Origin: a bacterium
GTDB lineage: Bacteria; B130-G9
Length of the DNA: 32,787 bases
Assembly: GCA_035527515.1 (NCBI GenBank)
Contig: DATLAJ010000065.1
Span: 1-32,787, forward strand
Direction of reading: 5' to 3'
Under the pieces are notes generated by a model. The model made no database searches. It saw nothing but the letters and a program-made list of their open reading frames with translations, and was not told the origin of the DNA. Shown piece after piece: positions 8,743 to 16,172 of the stretch. The position numbers and the translations under genes were made by a program. Each line of letters starts with the position of its first letter. Position 1 is the first letter of the stretch.

Positions 8743-9345
8743 GTGAAGGAAGATGTTCTTATCGTAGTGGCGTCATCGAACGAGGGCAAAGTTAAAGAGC
8801 TGGCTGGTTTCTTGAATGGCGCCCCTGTCCGCGTGACGATATTGCCCAATGCAGGAGCTATCCTTGAAGGCACAGAGGGCCGGAGCGATTACGAGGCGAA
8901 CGCCGTCGCGAAGGCGCGCCGTGCGGCGGAGGCCTCTGGCAATCTCTCGCTCGGCGAGGATTCTGGCCTTGAGGTTGACTGTTTGGGAGGTGCTCCTGGG
9001 CCGTTGTCCGCACGCTTCGTCTCCGCCAGCGCATCGCCGGATGAGAGAAACGAGGCACTGCTTCAGAAGCTGAGCGGCGTCCCGAGAGATAAGCGAACCG
9101 CACGATTTGTCTCTGTCGTTGCGATTGCCGAGGCAAATGGCGAGGTTCACATCTTCCGAGGCGAGTGCGAGGGCAGGATTGCTTTCGAGGCGGCAGGCGA
9201 GCATGGCTTTGGCTACGATCCGTTGTTCATTCCGGACAGATATGATAGAACCTTTGGCGAATTGAGTGCGGACGTCAAGAACAGGATCAGCCACCGCGCG
9301 GTAGCGATGGCACAGGCGAGGGAATACCTTGTGTCTAATGTCTAG
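8743..9345 (+). CDS. rdgB: XTP/dITP diphosphatase (RdgB/HAM1 family)
   Basis: It hydrolyses non-canonical purine nucleoside triphosphates (dITP, XTP) to monophosphates and so keeps them out of DNA and RNA. The 200-residue protein has the family motifs in order: SSNEGK at residues 11-16 (triphosphate-binding loop), EDSGLEVDCLGG with the catalytic-site acids E72/D73, GFGYDPLF, and a final SHRAVAM. The start is GTG, preceded closely by AGGAGA. The gene overlaps the start of the next gene by eight bases, so the two are likely coupled. Confidence 0.95.
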   Translation: MKEDVLIVVASSNEGKVKELAGFLNGAPVRVTILPNAGAILEGTEGRSDYEANAVAKARRAAEASGNLSLGEDSGLEVDCLGGAPGPLSARFVSASASPDERNEALLQKLSGVPRDKRTARFVSVVAIAEANGEVHIFRGECEGRIAFEAAGEHGFGYDPLFIPDRYDRTFGELSADVKNRISHRAVAMAQAREYLVSNV

Positions 9346-10231
9346 GTTTCGGGAGCTTGCAGGGCACATGTTCAAAACATCAGTGTGGTGTGCCATTGGG
9401 GTTGCTCTTCTGGTTTTGATGGGGTGTGTCAAGCCCGTGGTTGTGCAGCGCGGCCAGGACGAACGTTCCCAGCCTTCTTTTTCTACAGAGGAGCTTGAGG
9501 ATAGACTTGAGCACTTCAATCAGAGCCGCAACTCGATCAAAACGTTCGCTATGAGCCTGACTATGTCCATCTCGCGTACGAATGAGCGAGTCCTATTCTC
9601 GAAGTGCTTTCGCTGCGAGGCTGTCTGCGACGTCCCAGACAAGTTGAGGATGAAGGGCTATGCCGGCGGCACGGTTCCGGCGTTCGATCTCTTGACGAAA
9701 TCCCGCAAGGTACAGCTGTATCTGCCAACGCGCAACGAACTCATTCGGGGCACAAGGTCTCGGTTCAAAGAGCTCACTATTGCTCAGAAGCATGGCATCA
9801 GCGAGGTCCTGGAGGCAGACCTGGCCGATCTTTTTGTTCAGAAACTGCCGTCTAAGGACGTCTTCTGGGAGGCGACATCAGACGGTATCTGGCTTTACAG
9901 CGACGCCTCCCACGGCCAGTCATGGCAGCGAACGCTGCTTGATTTCGAGACGCTCCTACCTGTCCGGCAGGAGGTTTTCTCACAAACTGGTCAGATGCTG
10001 CTTGAGGTCCAGTTCGCTGACTACCGCCGGGTCGAACAGACCTATTGTCCGTTCGAGCTCAATATCAGGTCTAAGATTGACGGCTTCATAATCAAGATAG
10101 TTATCGGTTCAGTGAGAGCTAATATACCCATTGCTGGTGGTGCCTTTTCCATCCAGGTCCCCGATAGTGTTACCAAGATTCCTCCCAGCCAAGTTGAAAC
10201 CACAATCCAAGAATCTCCTGATAGTCCTTGA
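9338..10231 (+). CDS. Putative outer-membrane lipoprotein with a LolA/LolB-like fold (DUF4292-like)
   Basis: The N-terminus has a hydrophobic segment ending in LVLMGC, a lipobox that makes C30 (numbering from the ATG at 9338) the likely lipidated residue, with a Met at the -2 position. A second ATG at 9368 would give a more compact lipoprotein signal; the start is therefore uncertain by ten codons. The mature part alternates short beta-strands in the way of LolA/LolB and DUF4292 proteins (curved sheets that bind lipid), with long stretches such as KLRMKGYAGGTVPAFDLL. This fold assignment is by pattern only. It sits between rdgB and a glycosyltransferase, overlapping both. A role in envelope lipid or polysaccharide handling is plausible but unproven. 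Confidence 0.65.
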   Translation: MSRFRELAGHMFKTSVWCAIGVALLVLMGCVKPVVVQRGQDERSQPSFSTEELEDRLEHFNQSRNSIKTFAMSLTMSISRTNERVLFSKCFRCEAVCDVPDKLRMKGYAGGTVPAFDLLTKSRKVQLYLPTRNELIRGTRSRFKELTIAQKHGISEVLEADLADLFVQKLPSKDVFWEATSDGIWLYSDASHGQSWQRTLLDFETLLPVRQEVFSQTGQMLLEVQFADYRRVEQTYCPFELNIRSKIDGFIIKIVIGSVRANIPIAGGAFSIQVPDSVTKIPPSQVETTIQESPDSP

Positions 10232-11342
10232 TTTCCCCCATATTGGTGGTGCTGAGCGCGTTGCTCTTCAGATCGCCTCGCACATTGACACCAACCGCTT
10301 CTGCCCCATAGTCGTCGTGCCTCACAAGGGCATACTCTACCAAGAGCTCAAGAATAATGCTGTTCAGACGCATCTGATAGACCTCGATGGCCTAAAGAGA
10401 ACGTGCCGTTTCGTCCTGCCGGTGTTCAATGCGATCAAAGAGCTCGTCCAGCTCATCAGGCGTGAGAAAATCGACGTCGTGCACGCCAACTCGCTCTGGG
10501 CGCTCAAGTTCTGCACAATCGCGTCCTTAATCACTGGAGTCCCAACTGTCGCGATGATCCACGCCTATCCCAAGATACACAGCCGGCCGAAAAGAATCTT
10601 CCACCTCTTGACGAGGCGCTTCTGCTATGGGAGGGCGAGGAAGTTAATCGCGGTCTCCAGTGCGCTGAAGGACGCGTTAGTAGCGGACAAGGCTTCCCCC
10701 AGTAAGATCATTGTCATCCCGAACGGAGTCGAGGCCGAGGGCTTTGTGCAATCGCCTAAACAGCCAACCGGACGAACAAAGACAATCCTCACGGTCGGGC
10801 GCCTCCACCCCGGTAAAGGCCAGCAGCTGTTCCTGAAAGCTGCCGCAATCGTTCGCAAAGAGCTTCCGGATACGGCGTTCGTCGTGGCCGGTGAGGAATG
10901 TCCGACTTCGCTCGAGAACCTGGGATTCAAAGAGAAACTCGTCCAACTCGCCAATGAGCTCGGCCTCTCCGACTGCGTCCAGTTCGTTGGTTACACGAGC
11001 AGGCTCCGCGAGCTCTACCGGCGATGCAGCGTAGTCGCTGTCGCCTCGTTCGAGGAGACTTTTGGCCTGGTCGCGCTCGAGGCGATGGCTGCGGGGCGTC
11101 CTGTTGTTGCGTCGCGCATCCCCGGTATCACGGAGCTCGTCGATGATGAGAAGACAGGACTTCTGTTCGAGCCTGGCGACCATGAGGACTTAGCCAGGAA
11201 GGTCATCCGGCTCCTCTCCGATGCCGGTCTCAGGGCTGATCTCTGCGGCCGTGCGCTTGCCGTTGCGAAGGCGAAATACACCCTTGAATCCACGATCGAG
11301 AGGGTGCAGAGCGTTTACGAGGCAATCATAGCTGAGCGCTAG
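10194..11342 (+). CDS. Glycosyltransferase family 4 (GT-B fold)
   Basis: This retaining GT-B glycosyltransferase is expected to act on envelope polysaccharide or glycolipid precursors at the inner membrane face. The N-terminal domain opens with NLLIVLDFPHIGGAERV, the GGAE loop typical of GT4 enzymes. The C-terminal domain has IPNGVE, TVGRLHPGKG and the E-x7-E signature within FEETFGLVALEAMAAG, followed by the donor-binding PGITELV segment. I chose the TTG at 10194 (382 residues) because little sequence normally precedes the first strand. The frame extends up to 21 codons further, to another TTG at 10131, but that would overlap the lipoprotein gene by about 100 bases. No clear ribosome binding site marks either one. 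Confidence 0.85.
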   Translation: MKPQSKNLLIVLDFPHIGGAERVALQIASHIDTNRFCPIVVVPHKGILYQELKNNAVQTHLIDLDGLKRTCRFVLPVFNAIKELVQLIRREKIDVVHANSLWALKFCTIASLITGVPTVAMIHAYPKIHSRPKRIFHLLTRRFCYGRARKLIAVSSALKDALVADKASPSKIIVIPNGVEAEGFVQSPKQPTGRTKTILTVGRLHPGKGQQLFLKAAAIVRKELPDTAFVVAGEECPTSLENLGFKEKLVQLANELGLSDCVQFVGYTSRLRELYRRCSVVAVASFEETFGLVALEAMAAGRPVVASRIPGITELVDDEKTGLLFEPGDHEDLARKVIRLLSDAGLRADLCGRALAVAKAKYTLESTIERVQSVYEAIIAER

Positions 11343-11530
11343 CAAGCGTCGGCAATTGGCTATCGCGGGCTGCACGTGCCCACACGGCCAGGTAACACTC
11401 CGCGGCGACAATTCAGGTTGCATATTGCCGTGATAATGTATAGATTTCGCTCCCCAACTTGCCGATCGCCTACGTCGGCGCTCGCATTTGACGGAGTTAT
11501 CGAACTGTTTTGGCACGTATAGGAGTCAGG

Positions 11531-11920
11531 ATGAAGGATGCCGAGCTTGTAACCTGGGCAAGAAAAGCCGCCGAGAACGCAATCGTTCCCTTCTCAGGAT
11601 TTCGCGTTGGCGCGGCGCTCCTATCTTCGGACGGGAGGTTATTTCTCGGCTGCAACATCGAGAACGCCTCGCTGTCGATGAGTGTCTGTGCCGAGCAGGT
11701 TGCGCTGACGAACGCTCTTTCCAGCGGTGTAAAGAGCTTTGAGATGATCGCAGTCTGGGGCGCTGCCGACGATTTCGTTACGCCTTGCGGGAAGTGCAGG
11801 CAGCTGATCCTGGAGTTTGCGCCAAATGTCCAGGTAATCATGGCCAACAGGGATTGCGAGTTCGTCAAGAAACCGATTGAGGCGCTGCTTCCTGAACCGT
11901 TCCGGCACAGGACAGGATAG
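11531..11920 (+). CDS. cdd: Cytidine deaminase
   Basis: It deaminates cytidine and deoxycytidine to uridine and deoxyuridine in pyrimidine salvage. The 129-residue protein matches the homotetrameric class. The zinc site is complete: C53 and catalytic E55 in VCAEQ, then C86 and C89 in PCGKC. PFSGFRVGAAL and GCNIENAS are the usual substrate-binding stretches. The ATG at 11531 has AGGAG five bases upstream; a longer reading from the TTG at 11510 would run through that site. The 188 bases before it contain no gene. It is the last ordinary housekeeping gene before the accessory region. Confidence 0.95.
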   Translation: MKDAELVTWARKAAENAIVPFSGFRVGAALLSSDGRLFLGCNIENASLSMSVCAEQVALTNALSSGVKSFEMIAVWGAADDFVTPCGKCRQLILEFAPNVQVIMANRDCEFVKKPIEALLPEPFRHRTG

Positions 11921-11998
11921 AGGGCGGCCGGGAATCTGGGACTCTTCCGGCTGGATTATGGGTCAGAGGTTTTTTCAGGAGACCTGCCGTTTGGGGCG

Positions 11999-12676
11999 CT
12001 ATTCGTTTGGGTTATTCAACTCTTTCTGTGCGACGTTCTTCAGATCGTCATAGAAGCCTTTGAAGTATGAGCAGCTCCGATAGACGACGTCGAACCTAGC
12101 TTTCTTGAACATGCTTGTCCCGTCCCTGACCTCGCCGTACCCGTCTCCCTTCCGCAGGCGTTTGAGTACCTTATCCACGCGAGCTTTAGGAGGATTCTCG
12201 AAGTTCTTGTTCTCGGCATTAGGATCCGGCATGACGCTCTTATCAATGCACTTCCCATCCGCAAGCAGCCATGCCTCGACCTCGTGAACCGAGACGTGAG
12301 GGTGAAAGAACCCCCGTAGGTTTGCATCAACACCATCCCTCAGCCAAGCGCGAACTGCCTCAACCTTCTCCTCGAGTGCGCTGTCGGACTTGCGCACGAC
12401 CCGATTCATGCCATAGAGATCGATCAGAGTGAAAATCGCAATGACTTTCGGATCCTTGCGGAATCTCACTACACTGCCAAATACGTCGTCGAGTTTGGCC
12501 TTGAGATTGATCGGATGTAGGGCGATTGATCTCAGGTCTTCTGCGTTCCAGCAGCGCTTGACGAAGTGTTCGACGGCGATCATCTCGGTCTTACCCTCGC
12601 AGAGAATAACGATCGTCCTGGCCCGGCGAAGCCGCGATCCACTCAAGGGCGACCCCCGATATGGCCGGATGTCCAC
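11999..12676 (-). CDS. DUF4276 family protein (TOPRIM-like), partner of the adjacent ATPase
   Basis: The 225-residue protein shows the DUF4276 pattern: an early VILCEGKTE (E27, E31), a middle strand with TLIDLYG (D86) and then HEVEAWLLAD (H131, E132, E134, D140). These positions match the acidic metal-binding layout of TOPRIM-like folds, so a nuclease activity is possible. It overlaps the upstream ATPase gene. The frame allows a GTG at 12676 or a TTG at 12646; the latter would form a tight TTGA overlap with the ATPase stop. Pairing with an SMC/ABC-type ATPase recalls RloA/RloB, AbiL and PARIS (AriA-AriB), where the second protein is the effector. The role here is inferred from that layout. 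Confidence 0.75.
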   Translation of the reverse strand: MDIRPYRGSPLSGSRLRRARTIVILCEGKTEMIAVEHFVKRCWNAEDLRSIALHPINLKAKLDDVFGSVVRFRKDPKVIAIFTLIDLYGMNRVVRKSDSALEEKVEAVRAWLRDGVDANLRGFFHPHVSVHEVEAWLLADGKCIDKSVMPDPNAENKNFENPPKARVDKVLKRLRKGDGYGEVRDGTSMFKKARFDVVYRSCSYFKGFYDDLKNVAQKELNNPNE

Positions 12677-13869
12677 AGGTCGCCGAGGCGGAACTTATCG
12701 AGCCAGACGGCGAGCTCTTCCTCGGACAAGCGCTCCATGACGGTGGCGCCATCCTCCTTCTCGACCACAATCACCTCGTTAGGCTTCAGCTTCGATACGA
12801 GCTCCGGCGAGTGAGTCGCGACTATGACCTGGGTCCGAGTGGCTGCCGATTGCAGGAGCTCTGCAACCAGTTCCACAAGCTCAGGATGCAGCCCGATCTC
12901 AGGCTCATCTATGCAGATCAGAGGCGGCGGGTCAGGAGTCATCAGTATCGCAACGAGCGCTAGCATTCTCACTGTGCCATCGGAGAGATACTCCGCAGAA
13001 AAACCGGCCTCATTCTCGAAGGGCTTCTCGAACCAGCGTAGATTAACTTTTCCGTCTCCGCCTTCCGGTGGGAATCTGATGTCGTCGAGCTCGGGGTACG
13101 CGACACGCAAGACATCGAGCATCTCTGCCCAGACGGTCTTATTGGTTTGACTCACCGCATGGAGCACAGCAACTGCGTTGGAGCAATTTGAAAATACACG
13201 GAACCCGGGCCGGATTGTCTCTGGCTGCCGGATTTTAGTTTGCGCCCCGATATCTATGGGAGGATAGACCATCCAGTTCTCCAACGTCTGTAGAATCACG
13301 TATTGACGCCAATAGGCTGCCCGGTCTTTGACCTGAAAAATGGCCAATTCGGACTCACTCTCAAGTTCTTTGATCTGAGGAGGAGGGACGTCCGGGCATC
13401 CGTCCGGACCCATGTAGAGCACCGCTTGGTTCGGTTTATCGCTGGTGCGGGACATGATCATCTCCTCTATAGTCTCGAGCCCTCCAGATTCTGGTTCATC
13501 AGGATTCTCTGGCTCCCAACCTGGAACCCACATCTCCTCAGCCTGCACTATTGGAAAGGTGCCACGGGCCTTAACAGAAACAGCATAAGAGATGCATAAA
13601 ATGCTGGGAGCCACCAACTCCCGGCTCCCGAAGTCCAACCTGAACGCCAGCCCAATCTCGCCGCCCCTATGCTGAATGCTCGCGATGCCGCCTCGCCTTT
13701 CAATGCCTTCGCTGAGCCCGCCGCGTGCAGCCTGCTTGAGCAGGGCAAAGACATCCATGAAGTTGGACTTGCCGCAGCCGTTGGGGCCGATCAGGACGTT
13801 GAGCGGCTCCATATCGAGGCGAACGTCCTTCAGGCTGCGGTAGCCCCTAATCTCAATGTGTGTAAGCAT
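12643..13869 (-). CDS. AAA family ATPase of the RecF/SMC-ABC type (AAA_21-like)
   Basis: This 408-residue protein has a single ABC-type ATPase core. Walker A is GPNGCGKS at residues 28-35, preceded by IRGYRSLKDV as in RecF-like proteins. A signature-like stretch YLSDGTVRMLAL follows, then Walker B LICIDEPE at 317-324 and the H-loop ATHSPE with H353. No long coiled coil or fused nuclease is visible, unlike OLD-family or Rad50 proteins. The start ATG has GAGGG just upstream. The downstream DUF4276 gene overlaps its end, so the two form one unit. By analogy with AriA-AriB and RloA-RloB the ATPase would be the sensor or regulator. It may be a phage-defence module, but this is inference. Confidence 0.8.
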   Translation of the reverse strand: MLTHIEIRGYRSLKDVRLDMEPLNVLIGPNGCGKSNFMDVFALLKQAARGGLSEGIERRGGIASIQHRGGEIGLAFRLDFGSRELVAPSILCISYAVSVKARGTFPIVQAEEMWVPGWEPENPDEPESGGLETIEEMIMSRTSDKPNQAVLYMGPDGCPDVPPPQIKELESESELAIFQVKDRAAYWRQYVILQTLENWMVYPPIDIGAQTKIRQPETIRPGFRVFSNCSNAVAVLHAVSQTNKTVWAEMLDVLRVAYPELDDIRFPPEGGDGKVNLRWFEKPFENEAGFSAEYLSDGTVRMLALVAILMTPDPPPLICIDEPEIGLHPELVELVAELLQSAATRTQVIVATHSPELVSKLKPNEVIVVEKEDGATVMERLSEEELAVWLDKFRLGDLWTSGHIGGRP

Positions 13870-13994
13870 TAGTCCCTCGAGTCAGGAAGTTCGACTCCAT
13901 AAAGCTATTATAACAGCTCTTGTTCTTGGCGCTCGATCCAGAATATACAACCGGCCCATCATTGCGCCAACGACATTCAATCTCCGGCCGGGAA

Positions 13995-14076
13995 CTACAA
14001 AAACTGCCGGTCGAGAGTCCTATATTACACCGCCTCGGAGATGTGCTCAGGGAGAAGCTTCGCCTCGTCAGCGAGG
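13995..14076 (-). repeat. Copy A of the yifB 3' end (diverged fragment)
   Basis: Read on the minus strand, this is the last 25 or so codons of a yifB gene: LADEAKLLPEHISEAV, a TAA stop in place of CAA, then YRTLDRQFL and a TAG. It has about 63 of 75 aligned bases in common with the intact gene end at 19063-19137. Many differences are at third codon positions, but AK replaces PN, and one codon has become a stop. There is no yifB sequence upstream of it. It marks the left limit of the module that holds the methyltransferase. Confidence 0.8.
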
Positions 14077-14112
14077 CCTGCGAAGCCATGCCAGGCATTG
14101 CAGCCCCTCTCC

Positions 14113-14141
14113 TTGACACCCCCCCAACGATGATTGAGAAT
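14113..14141 (+). promoter_or_regulatory. Possible promoter for the methyltransferase
   Basis: A perfect -35 box TTGACA (14113-14118) is followed after 17 bases by GAGAAT (14136-14141), four of six matches to the -10 consensus. It lies about 100 bases before the ATG at 14246 and directly right of yifB copy A. The spacer contains a run of seven C, which is unusual. Confidence 0.3.
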
Positions 14142-14245
14142 AAAACTGGGAAGTCAGATCATCTATGGCCTGAGGATTCGGCAATTTAGCTTGGCCCAGG
14201 AGCGAGTGTGCGCTACACGACATTGAGCGACAGAATCGAGATCAG

Positions 14246-15115
14246 ATGTCTTTGATTCCGCCGGGGACCATTATCCAGGATGACGTTCTTACGGTCTTGC
14301 CTGAGCTGCCAACGTGCCATGCGCAGGCCATAATCGCTGACCCACCCTATTACAACGTCCTGGAAGAGGATTGGGATACTCAATGGCATCAGGTCTCTGA
14401 GTATCTGGAATGGAGTGGGACTTGGGCCTCGCAGTGCATGCGCATTCTCAAGGACGATGGTTTGTTCTTCGTTTTCGGGCAGCTAGGAAAGCGAGAGCAC
14501 GGATTCATTCACCTGATGTCACAGCTTTGCGTGAGATTCACGTTCCACGACCTTATTATATGGGATCGGGTCGTTGGGTATAATGAGCGACGAGACAGTC
14601 TCACTCCAGCATACGAGATGATCCTTGTGCTCCGGAAGAGCGAGAAAGTCAAATTCCGCAAAGATAGAGTCCGGATTCCCTACGATGCGAAGAAGATCGA
14701 GACCTACCTTCGTGACAAGAGATATCGGGATAAGAGGGCCCGACTTGAGCATCTCTCCAAGGGACGATATGCAACCAACATCCTGTCCATACCAAGCCTA
14801 AAGGGAGCATCCAAAGAGAAGAGTGGCCACCCTAGTCAGAAACCAATCGAGCTGATCAGCAAGCTGATTATCATTTCCAGCGATCCGGGGGACCTGGTTC
14901 TTGATCCATTTCTCGGATCGGGAACAACGGCGGTAGCTGCCGAGACACTCAGCCGAAAATGGATAGGCATCGAGATCAACGAGAGCTATTGCGCTATTTC
15001 CCGTCAGAGGATCGATGAAGTGCGTGTCAAAGACAGACCAAGCGCAACTGAAGAAGCCCCCAATAAGATGGCCGGGAGCAGCTTTGGCTTAAGCGCCAAG
15101 TCTAACAGAGATTGA
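14246..15115 (+). CDS. Solitary DNA methyltransferase, beta class (probable N6-adenine)
   Basis: The 289-residue protein has the catalytic motif DPPYY at residues 32-36 and the S-adenosylmethionine-binding DPFLGSGTT at 220-228, in that order, which defines the beta class of amino-methyltransferases (CcrM and HinfI types). DPPY favours N6-adenine; N4-cytosine remains possible. A target-recognition segment probably lies between the motifs. No restriction endonuclease is adjacent, so it is an orphan enzyme, which may regulate, protect or be left over from a restriction system. It is the only gene between yifB copies A and B, and the ribosome binding site is weak. Confidence 0.9.
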   Translation: MSLIPPGTIIQDDVLTVLPELPTCHAQAIIADPPYYNVLEEDWDTQWHQVSEYLEWSGTWASQCMRILKDDGLFFVFGQLGKREHGFIHLMSQLCVRFTFHDLIIWDRVVGYNERRDSLTPAYEMILVLRKSEKVKFRKDRVRIPYDAKKIETYLRDKRYRDKRARLEHLSKGRYATNILSIPSLKGASKEKSGHPSQKPIELISKLIIISSDPGDLVLDPFLGSGTTAVAAETLSRKWIGIEINESYCAISRQRIDEVRVKDRPSATEEAPNKMAGSSFGLSAKSNRD

Positions 15116-15139
15116 CGCCGAGGCGCCGCCAGCACAGAT

Positions 15140-15234
15140 CTCAAGTAAACTGCCGGTCGAGGGTGCGGTATTGCACCGCCTCGGAGATGTGCTCCGGGAG
15201 GAGATTCGGCTCATCAGCGAGGTCAGCTATCGTC
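15140..15234 (-). repeat. Copy B of the yifB 3' end (near-identical fragment)
   Basis: Bases 15140-15234 match 19055-19149 of the intact yifB in 89 of 95 positions. On the minus strand it encodes the last 29 residues, from TIADLADEPNLL through TLDRQFT, and a TGA stop. Three of the internal differences and TTC/TTT are silent, and the final residue is T instead of S. Homology ends abruptly on both sides. Only a gene end that was under coding selection would differ in this way, so the fragment is not a random decay product of the intact copy. Confidence 0.9.
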
Positions 15235-15294
15235 ATTCCGCGAGAGTTTCTTCATAGAGCGACACGCAGAGGCCTATGACCTTATGAATATTTC

Positions 15295-15711
15295 CTAAGT
15301 GGGCGTCGAGAATGGGGCTATCCGCTTCCGTAATCTCTCAAGTGTCTCCAGCCACTGTCTGAAGTGCGGACATCTATTGCGCATCACGTCTAGACCTGTT
15401 CGGGGGGCTATCAAGGACCCATAAAGCGGTTTCTGGTAGCCCGGATATAGGCGCTCTAAACGAGCACTTGGGCAGGTCTGAGGATTGTCATCAATCTCCT
15501 CCGGACTCTCGAATCGATTGGCTATCTGAGCTAGCCTGGAAGTCTGATCAGGTCCATCGGGGAACGCCCCAGCGATTTTCTTTGGATCAGAGAATAGAAG
15601 TGCCTCGAATTCGTGAAGCTGGCAGTGCGGAATGAACCGCTCATGCCCGATGTCAACACGGAGCTGCTCTTCAACATATCGTACACGCTCAAAGCAATAT
15701 CTGCTTCCCAC
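15295..15711 (-). pseudogene. 5'-truncated DUF4276 family gene
   Basis: The 138 residues begin at a GTG with no ribosome binding site and correspond to the C-terminal two-thirds of a DUF4276 protein. The motif region is QLHEFEALLFSD, the equivalent of HEVEAWLLAD in the intact family member at 11999-12676. The N-terminal strand with the CEGxTE glutamates is missing, and an in-frame TGA lies eight codons upstream of the GTG. No ATPase partner adjoins it. The two DUF4276 sequences are otherwise quite different, so it is not a recent duplicate. It looks like the remnant of a second ATPase/DUF4276 cassette. A shortened functional protein cannot be excluded. Confidence 0.6.
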
Positions 15712-15841
15712 CTGATGGAGGACGCTGCCTCACATGACTACGAAAACTTCTCAAGATCAGGGCTTGGCAAGACGCCCGCGTCTTCGGTATTATACTCGAT
15801 ATTACTCGATGGACGAGTGAACGTGTTGGAAAGAGAGACTG

Positions 15842-15988
15842 ATGGAAACGGAATGGCCGACAGTCATTGAAGTGGCCGAATAACTGAAGATGGGTAGATC
15901 GACCGTGTATAAGCTGGCGCAGGAAGGTAAATTGCCGACGCACGAAATCGAGCGGCAATGGCGTCAAGAGCCTCGTGGGGATTTGTAG
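15842..15988 (+). pseudogene. Broken excisionase-like helix-turn-helix gene
   Basis: A short reading frame from ATG 15842 to TAG 15986-15988 translates as WPTVIEVAE, a TAA stop, then LKMGRSTVYKLAQEGKLP and ERQWRQ. This is the pattern of HTH_17/excisionase-family DNA-binding domains, whose usual form is EVAxxLxVSxxTVYxLxxxGxIP and GRxWRF. The TAA replaces the residue between Glu and Leu, so one base change has broken the gene. The end also strays from the family after the conserved GRQWR position, which suggests a further frameshift. A purine-rich GGAAAGAGAG lies before the ATG. Such domains occur as excisionases or regulators of mobile elements. Confidence 0.65.
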
Positions 15989-16172
15989 AGGGGGAACGAA
16001 GGTGCTTTATATAGAACCATATATCTCCCCGCGGCGACTGCAAAGCATGTCTTAACGCTCTGTAATACAGGGCTTATGCAACCCTGTGCAGTGCGGGCTT
16101 ATGCCGCGATCTCGCGACGTAAGGGTGTTATGAAGAAGCCATATAAACATTGTTTAGCCGGAGAGAGAGCAA

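Noticed and set aside
11921-11998. Possible fourth yifB end left of the ATPase/DUF4276 pair
   Set aside because: Only a few scattered bases match (ACCTGCCG region); no reading frame with YRTLDRQF is present.
15769-15784. AAGACG-CCCG-CGTCTT palindrome as a terminator
   Set aside because: The stem has six pairs and no T-run on either strand; it may be an operator for the broken HTH gene but nothing supports this.
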